Shown here piece after piece: positions 19,970 through 31,600 of a stretch of DNA of 64,000 nucleotides. Source of the stretch: Gnetum montanum (lineage: Eukaryota; Streptophyta; Gnetopsida; Gnetales; Gnetaceae); contig MNCI01005823.1 of assembly GCA_015680685.1 (NCBI GenBank), forward strand, positions 378,623-442,622, in the 5' to 3' direction. The first letter of the stretch is position 1, and each line of letters starts with the position of its first letter. The position numbers and the translations under genes were made by a program. Below the pieces are notes generated by a model. It was not told the origin of the DNA, ran no database searches, and saw nothing but the letters and a program-made list of their open reading frames with translations.

Positions 19970-22369
19970 GGTTTGAAGGGGACTCAAATAGATTAGATGT
20001 AGAGGATGAGAAAGAAGCAAGGTTATCAGTTGCATGAGTCTGTGAGGGCTTTGTAGTACTGTTGGTTCAAAAGAATGGTCTTTTTTGGGATCTAGTTTTC
20101 AAACCACTTAGCTAAGGAGTCGACTATAAGTTAATAGCCCTGGTAGCATTTTGTTGCTGCAATTGGGCTAAAATTTCATCCTACATTGATGGAGCAAGTG
20201 GTAATTGGGTTGAAGGTGGAGGGACATGTGTAGAATGATGAGGAGGGTGATAAGGATATGGGGATTTCCCTCTAGGAGATGGATAATGAGCTTAGTAATA
20301 CTCAGGAGGGTAGTAGTGATGTTGGAATGAGGCATGACTAGAAGAGTCAAGAAAAGACATGGATTGCTAAACATGGTACTCATATGAATCAAGTTATCTA
20401 TAAGGGTACTATTACCTTGGCAATGGCATTCTCCATGACTATGGGTGTTTCCACTGATGATACTACTCAAACTGTTGTTGTTGAGCTCCACTTGGATAAT
20501 AGGTTTGTTGTTGGTGGAATTTCCTTGGATTTCCTTAAGGATAAGGAAATCTTTGGAGTGTTTGCCTTCTTACCAATTTAGGATTCAGAGCGTACATCCT
20601 AGATTCTTGCAAGTATGACACAACGAGGCCACATCCCTTAGAATGTTCATATTGGATTCTTGCACTTTGGATGCCTTTGCCATTTTTAGAGTGGTTTGGA
20701 ACCTTTTATCTAAAGAGTCCCACATTTTATCTACCTTGGCCAAAATTTTAGATACAAATTTCTGAATCAACAAGGTCTTTTGCTACACCACCTCATCAAG
20801 TGGTGCCTCCTCCTCATTGTTATAAAATCAGACTTTCCTTTTTCTAATGGAAGGATCTCAATTGTACTCCTTCACATTTTCTCTCTTTCTTAGCTCTTCT
20901 TCTTCTTTAGCAACCTACTCAATCAACATTTAGATCTGATGGGCTTTAAGTTTTGATAGTCTCCCTTGGGCATAAATCCCAAGTGTTCTCCTCATTTTTT
21001 ATCAGACCCCATCGACGATATGGCAAAGCTGCTCCCTTTGAGAAAATCTATGTCCAGGACATCAGTGCAAAAGAGAATAGTACCTACCCATGGCTGCATC
21101 CAAGGGTTCATGTATTCCTTATCGCTAACCTTGGATCTACTTTTTCAAGTTGGACACTCAAGAGTACATCTACTACTTATCATTAAACAGCTCAAGCATC
21201 ATACTCCATCCATAGATTGATTTTGGCTCCAAGGACCAATACCAACTTTTAGCTTCGTTTATGAGTGTCATGGGGAACAACTTAAGTTTTAGCCATTCAT
21301 TCTCTATGTTTTTTAAGGCATAAGCATCATGAAAGGCTTGCAAATGGTTCTGTGGATTTGAGTTGTATCCCCCTTCAAACTTGGGAATATTGTTCATATC
21401 CAACTATCTTTTACATGCCTCATCGAAATTCTCACTATCTCTATGATATTTAGCATATTTTGAGTAGCAAGCAAAGGCTCATCATAGTCATGGCCTCTAT
21501 GATGGCCATGATGCCTATGATGCCCTTTGCTATCCCTTCTTTCTTGGTGGTGATCCTCCCTTGATTGCCCATGCCCCTGATCTTGACTGGTCCAATGAAC
21601 CCTACAATCATCTTTGTCTCATTGGTCACCTCCATCATGATCACATCCTCTGCAAATTTGGTCAGAGCTAGAAGAAGAAGAAGAGGATGATGAAGATGAA
21701 GAGGGATGAGAACTAGCACTATATTGCCTACCACCCCCTCTTTGATGGTCTCAGCCATGATCATTATCATGATGCCTATCCCTATCCCTACCATGACTCC
21801 CACCTTTGGATTTTCCATGATCGCGAGATCCATTCTTACCTAAACTAGGATTATTTATAGTGGGTTATAAGTTTTGGTTCAAGCCTTCTTCATTGAAACC
21901 AAGGGAAGGAGAGTCAGTGAAATGAGAGTCCCTAGAGAAGGGATCCTCACTGTCTTCTTGGCCCAACAAGAACAAGGGCTTATTGAACCATTTTCCCTTC
22001 ACAACTTCATAGTGCTTCTCCTACTATCAATTGATTTTGTGTTATGCCTCAGTGGGATGGTAATCCTTGGAGCCATAATCCTGCACAATGTATTCAGCAT
22101 GAAGCCCTTGGATGCCTAACCTCATAAGAGTTTGTTGAAGCATCGCAAGAATTGATCAATCAAGTAGAAACAAAATGTTGTCCTCCATGTCTCTCCCCCA
22201 CATCTAGTCATCCTAATGTAAGACAAAGGTGAAATTGGACACATACTCATTAGGATGAGTATATACCACTTGCCATTGTTGGGGCATTAGCTAATTTGAT
22301 CTTTTATTTCTTTGATTGGATGTGTGCTCAAATTTTGGTTGAGAATCATCCCTATGAGAAGAAGACATT
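19970..22369 (-). pseudogene. gag of element B
   Basis: Start at ATG about 22369 (MSSSHRDDSQPKFE). An Arg/Asp/His-rich stretch near 21720-21830 reads SRDHGKSKGGSHGRDRDRHH and is followed by a Ser run. The capsid core at about 21173-21410 reads MDMNNIPKFEGGYNSNPQN, HLQAFHDAYALKNIENEW and AKSWYWSLEPKSI, the same domain as in elements 1 and 2. The C-terminal part at 20585-20773 has RFQTTLKMAKASKVQE and CHTCKNLGC. Several stops and frameshifts. Confidence 0.8.
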
Positions 22370-22499
22370 TTGGATTAAAAGAAAAATCAGTGTGCTTTTT
22401 ATAATTGTTATTAGTTAGAATGATTACAACTTTAAGGTTCAATCAAATAATGTTAAATTATTTGCACTAAGTCCTGGATAATGCACGTATCAAACTAAA

Positions 22500-22519
22500 G
22501 TCTCCAACAATGGCACCAA
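22500..22519 (-). promoter_or_regulatory. Primer binding site of element B, tRNA-Asp type
   Basis: The minus strand reads TTGGTGCCATTGTTGGAGA directly after the LTR end CATCA. Confidence 0.7.
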
Positions 22520-23376
22520 TGATGATTAACAAGTATATCCTATGCCCAACCATACGAATCACTAGCATTCACTTAGTGATCTAATAAAATTCTATAGACT
22601 TTAGTTCTCTAAGTACAATGGGTTCTAGGAGGTGAAACTAACTATTGTAATCATTGTCTTCCCAATTCCACTTGTGAAGTACAAGTGTATAGTTAACTGT
22701 AACTAAGGCATATGATTTTTATCATTTTATCTTTTATGTTTTAATCACCTAAGAATAAAGAATAAATAATAAAATATTTAATTGCTAAATTAATCTAATA
22801 ACTAGCTAATGCTTAACTAATCCTAACATAAGCATCTGTTCTCACTTACCATACATATCCTGAACACATATAACACTACCAGGTTACCAAATGTTAAGCA
22901 TTACTAGAATTACCAAGCATTAGACATATGCTTGAAGTGGTCATACTTATGTTTGCTATTTAATCTATATTAATTAATTGCTTAATTACTTAAGAACATT
23001 AAAATAAATTGCTTAAATATTAAATTCTTTAAAGAAAATAATTAATCTAGTCCAAGTGCTATAAGGTTTGATTAGAAAGCTCATCTTTATTGCCACACAT
23101 ATTGAAGTGCTCAGGTACACTAGTGCTTAAATAAAGATCTGCACACTCTTTGACTCCTACTGTAGGCACTTAGAAAAGATTCTAACTTTTGAGTGGAAAA
23201 ACTATTAAAGCTTCACTACAACTAAGACTTATGCCATAAATGTGGTGGGTAGGCCCACATTTATATATGAAACAAGGTGCCCCATCGACAAGTACACATC
23301 AACAAGTCAAACCCTACATCGATGACGTCAAATCAACTATAACCCATTGATGTAGCCAAACCATGATGACTCATCA
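22520..23376 (-). repeat. 5' LTR of element B
   Basis: The minus strand starts TGATGAGTCATCATGG and ends AATCATCA. U3 has GTCGATGGGGCACCTTGTT and GACGTCATCGATGTAGGG; a TATATAAATG box is near 23268. Its outer neighbour is ATTGG, the presumed target duplication inside the copia RT. Confidence 0.85.
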
Positions 23377-23381
23377 ATTGG

Positions 23382-25705
23382 TTTATGATCTAGTTTAGGT
23401 GTTAACTCCCATACATTATTCTAGTGAACTTATTTAGTTCATCTTGCATAGCAAAAATCCATCCTTCTTCTCCTTCTACTTCTTTGAAGTTTTTGGATTC
23501 AATTTGTGAAAGATATGTTGTATAGGCATAAATTTTCTTGGTTTGGCTTCTAGTGTGAATACGATCTTGTATTTTTCCAATAACATCATTGATAGAGTGT
23601 GTTCTACTAAGTCTAAGCATTTTGGGTTGAATGGAAGATACCTCCTCAATTTCATCCTCTTGCTTTCCCTCATGTTTAGAACTAGACAATTTTTTAATGG
23701 AAACAACTTCATCATCAAGTTGTGAGGAAGTAATTTCATTATCATCAATTTTAACATTTATAGTTTCTTCAATGACATTTGTTCTTTTATTGAAAACTCT
23801 ATATGCTCTACTAACTAAAGAATATCCTGAGAAAATACCTTCATTAATTTTAGAATCAAATTTCTTAAGATATCTGTATCATTTAGAATATAGCATTTTG
23901 AATCAAAAACATGAAAATCACTTATTGAAGGTTTTCTACTAGTCTATAATTCATGGGGAGTTTTAGAGGTAGATCTTCTTATGAGAACTTTGTTGGAGAC
24001 ATAGCAAGCAATGTTGATTACTTCAGCCTAAAAGTGGTAGGGAAGATTTTGGTCATTCAATATAGTCCTCCCCAATTCTTTCAAGATCCTATTTTTCCTT
24101 TTGGCTATACCATTTTATTGAGGAGTTCTTGCAACAAAAACTTGATGGAGTATGTTGTTCATTTGACAAAATTGTTCAAAATTGACGTTCTTGAATTTCC
24201 CTCCACTGTCACTCCTAATGACTTTAACACCATAGTCTTTTTCTTTCTAAATCTAATTGAAAATTCTTAAGAAATGATCAAATACATCATTCTTGTGATA
24301 TAAAAAGGAAACCCAAGTAAAATGAGAGTAATCATTAACAATAGTTAGAAAGTACCTTTTCTTTTCCAAACTGAGTATTTAAGAAGGACCAGCCAGATCC
24401 ATGTAAAGTAATTCTAAGGAACAAGAGGTAGATATGCAATTTTTCTTACCAAACCTTACCCTTGTTTACTTTCTTTTCTAGCATGCTTCACAAGTGTTTA
24501 GATTAAAGTCTTTGAGTTTAAGTAATCCACAAATCATTTTCTTTGTTACAAGAGTCTAAAGAATTTCTTTGTTTATTGGGCCTAGGTTCTTATGCTACAG
24601 ACGTGCATCATTTGTACTACTAATAACCAAGCACTTAGATTGAAGATTAGGATTGTCTCCAAATATAGTGGTGTAAACATTTTCCTTTCTAGTTCCTTCT
24701 ATCACAATGTTTCCAATGGTTAAGTCTTGTATTCTACAAGTTTCTTTAGAAAATGTAACATTGAAATTTGAATCACAAAGTTGACTAACACTAAGTAGAT
24801 TATATTTTCAGCCTTTAACAAAGAAAACCTTATTTACAGTTGGTTGTCCTTTACCTTTTCCTCCTATGATACCAATACTTGTTATTGGAGATTCCATGTC
24901 ATCATCAAATGTGATAGTTCCATTATTTTATTTTGTGAAGTGGGTAAATTGGGTTTTATCTCATGTCATGTGTCTTGGACATCAACTATCAATTTACCAC
25001 ATGCATGTATTGGCATCAAAGAAAGCTACTTGAGCCACCATGTTCTTTTTAGGCTTCCTCTCTTTTTTTTTTTTTCCAAATCTACAAACTACCTTGTCTA
25101 GACTACTTTTGCAAAGAACAAGTGTATTATTTTATCCTAAGATAGCAATATGCTTGAACATGTCCAGATTTTCCACAAAAGAAATAATTTAAAGTTCTAG
25201 GTTTTGATGTGTTACCAAGCCTAGAACGATTTTCTTTAGTAGAATCTTTCAAGCATTCATCTTTTTGCTTTTGGACTTTGGGCTTCTCTAAAGATTTCTT
25301 ACTCATCTGCTTAATAACCTTGGTTAGTCTTTGAACCTCAACCTTAAGGTTTGAGTTTTCTTTCTTAAGATAAGATCATTTATCATTAAGAACTATAATT
25401 TTCATTTCCTTAACATGTAGGATATCTCTCATTTTAAACTAGAAGCTTTCGAAAGAAATAACTTCATTGCAAAATAGCCCATACTTTTCTTCAAAGAAAT
25501 TTTCATTATCCAAGTTATCATAAGTGTTACCAACCTTATAGTTATAGTCTCTTCTATTCCTTATTAGACTAAATGTAAAAGAGGAAATTGTTGACTTACC
25601 TTTACCAATGTGATATAGGGATTGAATACAACAATTGATGAAGCATGTTAGACTCCTTGTCCAATTGTGCCTGATGTTGATTGTCTCTTCTTGTTCATGT
25701 TTCTT
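23382..25705 (-). pseudogene. copia gag-integrase-RT polyprotein (broken)
   Basis: A gag zinc knuckle near 25145-25195 reads YFFCGKSGHVQAYC, a CCHC motif whose first Cys has become Tyr. An integrase segment at about 24000-24500 reads CKACWRRK, a decayed MDL-type segment, and GNSRTSILNNFVK. The start of RT at 23402-23689 reads RTHSINDVIG, HTRSQTKK, FLS-like YLSQIESKNFKE, WIFAMQDELNKF and VWELTPK, which is the classic copia RT entry. Multiple frameshifts. Confidence 0.8.
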
Positions 25706-25712
25706 TATCTAC

Positions 25713-25738
25713 ATGAGATTGCCTTGCTCTGATACCAC
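25713..25738 (-). promoter_or_regulatory. Primer binding site of copia element, tRNA-iMet type
   Basis: The minus strand reads GTGGTATCAGAGCAAGGC next to the LTR end. Confidence 0.9.
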
Positions 25739-25739
25739 T

Positions 25740-26841
25740 TGAGGATCAAGAACTTAGAAGGGACATTGAATAAGTATGCCAACTTGAAATCAAACCTGTC
25801 ACATAAAACACACCAAAATTTACATGGTTCCCCAACTTTGGTAGTCCACACTCAAAGGGTAGATTCTTTGCATACCTCCAAAGTTTGTTTCTTCCAAAAT
25901 GTGGTTTAGATGACACCACAACCTTTACAAGATTTGAGCTCTACTATGGAGAGTTTCATCACTGCAAAAACTGTCAACCTTGCAAGGTCTCAATAAGCTT
26001 AAAATGTGGTTTTAAGGATCCCACAACCTTTACAAAATTGAGCTTCACTCCATAGTGTTTTAATACTACAAAACCACTCAATATTTCAAGATCCTAACAA
26101 GCTCGATACGAATGCCTTCTTGCAAGAATCACATCAACTCCATAGGGTAATAAGGGAAAAAAAAGATACAAGGAAAGAATGTAACTACAATTGCAAGTCC
26201 TTGTCATTGAAGCTTAATTCAACATATAATTAACATACAACTAAAAGCAAATGATGTGACAATAAAGGACAAGAGCATAAGAGCATAGATATGACAATGA
26301 TTTCTTTGATGTTGATAATCCCTTGCTCGATTTCCAAGAATTCAGTGTCTTCTTATAACTTTGGAGTTTTTGAAAACATCTCAAAATTTAAGCAATAGCT
26401 AGTGTAGATGTCTCTTTCAAAGATGGGACATCTACCTGAGATCTGCCTCAATTCTAGAGAGACGTCTCCTTGGAGAATGGGACATCTCTTATGAGACATC
26501 TCTAAGGAGATGTCTACTTTGCAATGGAGACGTCTCCTATTTCTTGAAGACATCTTTTTATGAATTCATTCTTCTTGGCTAAGACATCTATTAGTTCTTG
26601 AAGATGTCTTCTCAACTATTATGCTCTAGTTCCTGAGGCTTTCTTTCATTAATTTGATTTGTAGCCTTTGGTTTCAATCCATGCTTGTTCATGTTCTCGT
26701 GCTATCTTATAAGATCTTCACTCATTTAGATCTTGTTTTTCTTAAGTCCTTAGTCCTCATGTTCTTGTAAACACATTGTCCACAACAAACATTCTTTGTT
26801 CTCCATTTTCCTCAAGGTTTTGACATACCAAAAAGTCAACA
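25740..26841 (-). repeat. 5' LTR of copia element
   Basis: On the minus strand it starts TGTTGACTTTTTGG and ends CTTGATCCTCA. U3 (26400-26620) holds about ten half-sites of the palindrome GAGACGTCTC / AGACATCTC; a TTATAAGAAG box is at about 26350. Inner repeats ACAACCTTTACAA lie at about 25920 and 26030. Confidence 0.75.
26395..26620. repeat. GAGACGTCTC palindrome array in copia U3
   Basis: Repeated GAGACGTCTCC, AGACATCTC and GAGATGTCT units at irregular 10-40 bp spacing just upstream (minus sense) of a TATA-like box. Confidence 0.7.
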
Positions 26842-27760
26842 CACTTTATATGTAGAAGCCATTTTAAAGTCTATTAATGCTTAAATGTATGTTTTGAAAT
26901 TATTCTAACTGTAAAAGATAACTTTGATAATACTTGATATAACTAATTATATTAAAATCAACTAACTAACAAATATTGACACGTCTCTAGTAATGACACT
27001 GATGATGAACAATAGAAAATCCCAACACTCAACCATACAAGTCACAAGTGTTTATGTGCAACCATATCATAACCCATGAATGGATAATGTAAGTATACTA
27101 GTGAGTTGATAATAAGTTCATGATCGTTGTCTTCTCACTTGGAGTTAGTGAAGTGTAAAGTGTATGGTATAACTTGTAGCAAGACATATGATTAGATGAT
27201 GTTGTTTGGCTTTAAGTATGCTAAAGGTAAACATAGTAAAAATGAATATGAATTTTATTAGCTAAGGACACTAAGATTGTAAAGTTATTCTAGCCTATTA
27301 ATGATAAGTCGATGGTCCTAGCTTGCCGTACACATCTTAGGCTAATATAATTGTTATTGGAATTACTAAGTAACTTTACAACTGAGTGAATCAAGTTAGT
27401 TACACTTTATACTTAAAAAACCAATCGTGCTTATTATGCCCATATTAACAAACATGGTAGTGTAATGCTACAATGATGAACAATCTCGATCTTTATTGTT
27501 GTTCATGAATTGTGTCTAGAAATAATCCACTCGAATAAAGACACCATACAACTATAATTCACCTCACAAGATTACTTCACAATTGATTCTGAGTTCAAGA
27601 AAACAAACTGCAAGCCAAGGGTTGACAAAAATGTATGATTTTGACATGATAGTGGGCTTGTATTTATAGGCATGATGATGGCACATTACATTGTATTTAT
27701 AACATTGTATAGTAAGCTACGATATCACATTTAGGATATCATAGATATTATATGGCAATC
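26842..27760 (-). mobile_element. Old gypsy LTR and leader remnant
   Basis: CACTGATGATGAACAATAG at about 26999 is a decayed primer site/LTR boundary in the style of elements 1-3. CACTCAACCATACAAGTC, GTTGTCTTCTCACTTGG and CAATCTCGATCTTTATTG match their LTRs in reverse. U3 toward 27750 keeps two GATATC words. No right-hand partner LTR is seen. Confidence 0.6.
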
Positions 27761-28440
27761 AAAAACATTAAAGGTTTTCTAAACAAGCAAGGATCTTTGG
27801 GACTTTAGCCTAAACTTGGCATCATGCATGATTTCAAAATTAGAGGAACGCATTGGTTCTTCATTCCTTAAAAGTGGTCCAACCTCAGATCAATGTGTCT
27901 CAACTAGCTCATTTCACATTCACTTTTTTTTTTTATCCCTTGGTAACACTTTAACTCCCAAACACTATAGCCAACATGATATTGTAGAAGAAATATAAAA
28001 AAAATATAATAATGATTGTACACTTGTAAATTTTCCATGGTAGGATAATTACAATTTAAAATTGTGAAGGAAGCACCTATAAAACAAAAATTAGGATAAG
28101 GACACCCGTCTCTTAGATGAGATGTTGTGGGTTTAATACTTGCTTTTGATTTAGGTAAAAATCAAGCATAGCCTAAAAATTAAGAGACTAATGAAAAAAC
28201 AATAAAACCAAAAATAAATAAATAAATCACTTGTACCAACCAAAGTGTGTTTATAGAATTACTCTATTCAAATTGAAAAACAACAAGATTTTAGCCCAAG
28301 TTTTAATTAACTAAATATCTTAGAGGCTGCCTCTTTTACAAGTGTTTGGCAGTTCCAACGCCCCCCAATGAGCATCTTCTAAATAACTCGAGCTAAATTG
28401 ATGAGTAAGTAGTGCAATATTCGAAGGCAGCAACTTAAAG
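27761..28440. other. Intergenic sequence upstream of SEC24
   Basis: AT-rich. A possible tRNA-derived SINE head lies at about 28096-28140 (CCCGTCTCTTAGATGAGATG and GTGGGTTTAATAC). No gene seen. Confidence 0.4.
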
Positions 28441-28685
28441 TTATCGTTCAAAGCCATTCCCTCGCGTCTCAAACTTTCTTCTTCTTTCCCACCGTCTTAG
28501 CAAAGTGCCAGTATTTTAGTCTAAAACGCGTATTGGCGTATAACCTGTAAACATGGGTTGCTGGAACATGTTCCAGGAATTACTTGCGTAGCAGAATAAT
28601 AATCATAAGCAGAAATTTACAACCGTTGCAGCCACAAAGTACGAGCTAACCCCAAAAGCAAGAGATACGATCAACCAGTAGGACA
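28441..28685 (+). promoter_or_regulatory. Probable 5' UTR / core promoter of SEC24, with uORF
   Basis: Pyrimidine-rich, CpG-containing stretch (CCCTCGCGTCTC, TTTCTTCTTCTTTCCCACC) typical of a plant transcription start region, with no clear TATA box. An upstream ATG at 28553 opens a 12-codon uORF (MGCWNMFQELLA, stop at 28589-28591), about 95 bp before the main ATG. Confidence 0.45.
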
Positions 28686-31600
28686 ATGCTTCCTGCAGAA
28701 GGCCAGCCCAGATCCGGGTCTGGTTTGACTGGCAATGAATCCACACCAAATTCTCATACCCCCATGTTGTTTCCAATTCCAGGAAATGCTCCCCCAACTG
28801 CAATTTCCTCAACAGCTTCAGCATCTGCTGTGACCACATATCCTCCTCGGCCAACTCTTGTCCCTGTTCCTCCCAATGGTATGATTGAATTATGCAATTG
28901 TTTTTTTGCCCCCCTGAAATTCTTGTTCTGATGCATTCCAATTATGTTGGAGTATGGATTATTTTTGAATTTTTGCTGTGATTTTAAGAAGACCCGTGTG
29001 TTATAATGTTTTCTTCCACTAAAGATGGACGAGATAGAAATTGTGTAGCTGGTTTTGAGGTGCTTACATCAGAATTTTGTATTGTGTTAGAAATGTAGAA
29101 TGCGGCTTGGCTTGCTAGGTATTAAAATTGTCCAGATTGACTTTTTTGTTTACTTATATTTTGCTATACTGAAAAATGTTGAAAGCTCCTTTATTTGGAT
29201 CCTATTAGAATCTGATGGTTTATTCCAAAGAGTTCATGGCTTTTTTCCTAAGGATTGCGCGTACCAGGTCATAACCCAAGTTGTATTTCCAGTACCAATA
29301 GGTTTCCATTGAACAGTAACACGCTGTTAGCTAACATTTTGTCCGTTGACCTTTAATATAAAAAACTTTAGGATTTTCTGGGTTAAGATATAAGCCCTTT
29401 AGATTTTGAATATCAACACAGGTTTTGCTAGTTTGAATTTTGTATTTATCTCAATAGCTTTATCATTCTATTTATGCTGGGTGAGTTTTAAAGGTAGTGG
29501 TTAACTGAACATCTTCAAAATTGGGTAAACAATATCATACATTCCATAGACTATATCATCAAGTTTACTGATTGAACTGAAATTTAAAATCAATTATTGA
29601 GAGATCATCTTTTCGAAGATGTCATGAATTTTACTTGAAGAGCTTTTACTATTTATTTTTACCAGGAAATTTAATGTCAGGTCAGCCTCTTTCGGGATCC
29701 CATGAACCTTCTATGTCATCTACTCCCTCCTTTTCAATGAGACCTCTACCTCAACAACCAGGGTATCTACAAGGACTTTTGCAGCCGGCAGTAAGTCAGC
29801 CTTCAACACAGAATTCTAGAGGCCCTTCTGAACTAACTGTATCTTCTGCTACTCATATGGGTCCTCTGCAGAAACAATTAGGCTATTTGCAAGGAAATAT
29901 CCCACCACCGGTAAGGAATCCTTGTATACAGGATCCTAAGGGTACTTCTATATCAACATGTGAACCACCTACTTCTTTACAGCAGAGTCAATATCCCAGA
30001 GGTCATTCTACTCAGCCTTGTCTGGTTACTCCGGAAAATTTTTCTAACCAATCTGGAATCCTCACAGCAAACCAGTGTCATCAAGTCTTTGGTAGTCATC
30101 TGTCACAGCCACCATTTCAGACACCTTTTATAGGTTCACAGAATATGAGGGGACCTCCTCCGTATGCATCAATAAGAGGACCTCCTAGAGGAGGAGTTCA
30201 AGAATTGGTTGACAACTTCCAGTCACTTTCAGTGGCATCATATCAAGGATCGGTTGGATCAGGCATTGATGATACTTCTTTGCCAAGACCTTTGGATGGA
30301 TCGGAAGTTGATGATCCGCCTTCAAGTACAATATATACTGCAAACTGCCACTCCAGATATGTTCGCTTTACGACAAATGCAGTACCAAGTTCCCAATCTC
30401 TCCAGTCTCGTTGGCATCTCCCTCTTGGTCTTCTTGTGCATCCATTAGCAGAATCACCAATTGGGGTAAAAACAATTTGGAATGAATGTATTTATCAATG
30501 TTTTTCATGGTGTTATTATGTGCTTTTTTTGTACTAGATAACATGTTTTCATTTCTTGGTTGCGTAGGAGGATGTACCTACTGTTAAGTCTCAACTTTCT
30601 ACCATTCAAAGGTGTAGGCAATGCCGAGCTTATATAAATCCTTATGTTAATTTTGTTGAATATGGCAGAAGATGGACGTGTAATCTTTGTGGTATTTCAA
30701 ATGATGGTAAGACCAAAAATGCTTGATATCAGTTAAAAATGATTCTCTTCAATTTTTTAATATAGTTTCCTTTGAATTTTCAAACCATTTTCATAGCGAT
30801 TCTCTTGAAGATAAACTATTTACTTTTTTTTCTGTGCCTGAGTATTTAATTGTACAGTTGTATTTCAGATCTATTGTCAATTGATTATTATACAATTATT
30901 GTATACAATGATTCATTTTTGAGTACATGCTATCAATTTATCTACTAATTTAATTCTAATGACAATTGATGTGCTTAGTTATTGGAGATTACTTTGCCTA
31001 TTTGGATGCAAACGGTAGGAGGAATGATCTGGCTGAACACCCGGAACTTTGTCAAGGGAGTGTAGAGTTTGTTGCGCCAACAGAATACATGTTTCGACCA
31101 CCAATGCTTCCAACATATTTTTTTCTTATTGATGTGTCTTTTGGTGCAATTGAGAGTGGCATGTTAAAGGTCAACTTGAAACCTTATTTAAATTATTCCC
31201 TTTACATTGTTGATTGCTAGGCTTATTTAAAGTTTCTGGTAAATAACTGATGGTAGAAAAATTTTTAGAATGTGAATATGTGTGGCAGGGTAATCAGATA
31301 TCATTGGGTGCACCTTCCACATTCATATTAAACAAAAATTTTATTCAACGAAAATGTAATATATTCATATGCTCAACTTCTGTAGGGCTGTCAAGATGTG
31401 TACATGAAAGTGTACTTTGGTTTTGGAGTTTTAGCTTGTTGTCTTGGCATATTAATTTGAAGTTTTTATAGTTGATGATGTATGGTTTTCAGCTTCACTA
31501 TATATGTTACCTGCTTTATCACATGGAGGCTTTTTTCACATGATGTATTCCATGTAAGCTTTGTGAGATATCTGCAAATATATTTGAAAAAAAAAATTCT

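Larger units (their letters stand above)
10331..23376 (-). mobile_element. Element B: pol-bearing Ty3/gypsy retrotransposon with ORF2 after integrase
   Basis: Reading on the minus strand: LTR (23376-22520), tRNA-Asp primer site, gag, protease, RT, RNase H, integrase (split by an insert), spacer, ORF2, polypurine tract and a U3 stub. The order PR-RT-RH-INT marks Ty3/gypsy. The absence of a chromodomain and the tRNA-Asp primer fit the Tat/Athila side. It is not active: every gene carries stops. It lies inside a copia RT. Its ORF2 matches the second gene of the pol-less elements 1-3, making it the type of element that could have supplied their enzymes. Confidence 0.85.
23377..26841 (-). mobile_element. 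Ty1/copia element, 5' half, interrupted by element B
   Basis: Minus-strand order: LTR, tRNA-Met primer site, gag, integrase, start of RT. The RT is cut by element B after NVWELTPKLDHKP; the remainder would lie left of the window's nest. The integrase-before-RT order and the iMet primer identify copia. Confidence 0.8.

Noticed and set aside
28754-28936. Minus-strand frames over SEC24 exon 1
   Set aside because: The plus strand has the start, splice donor and family-matching continuation.
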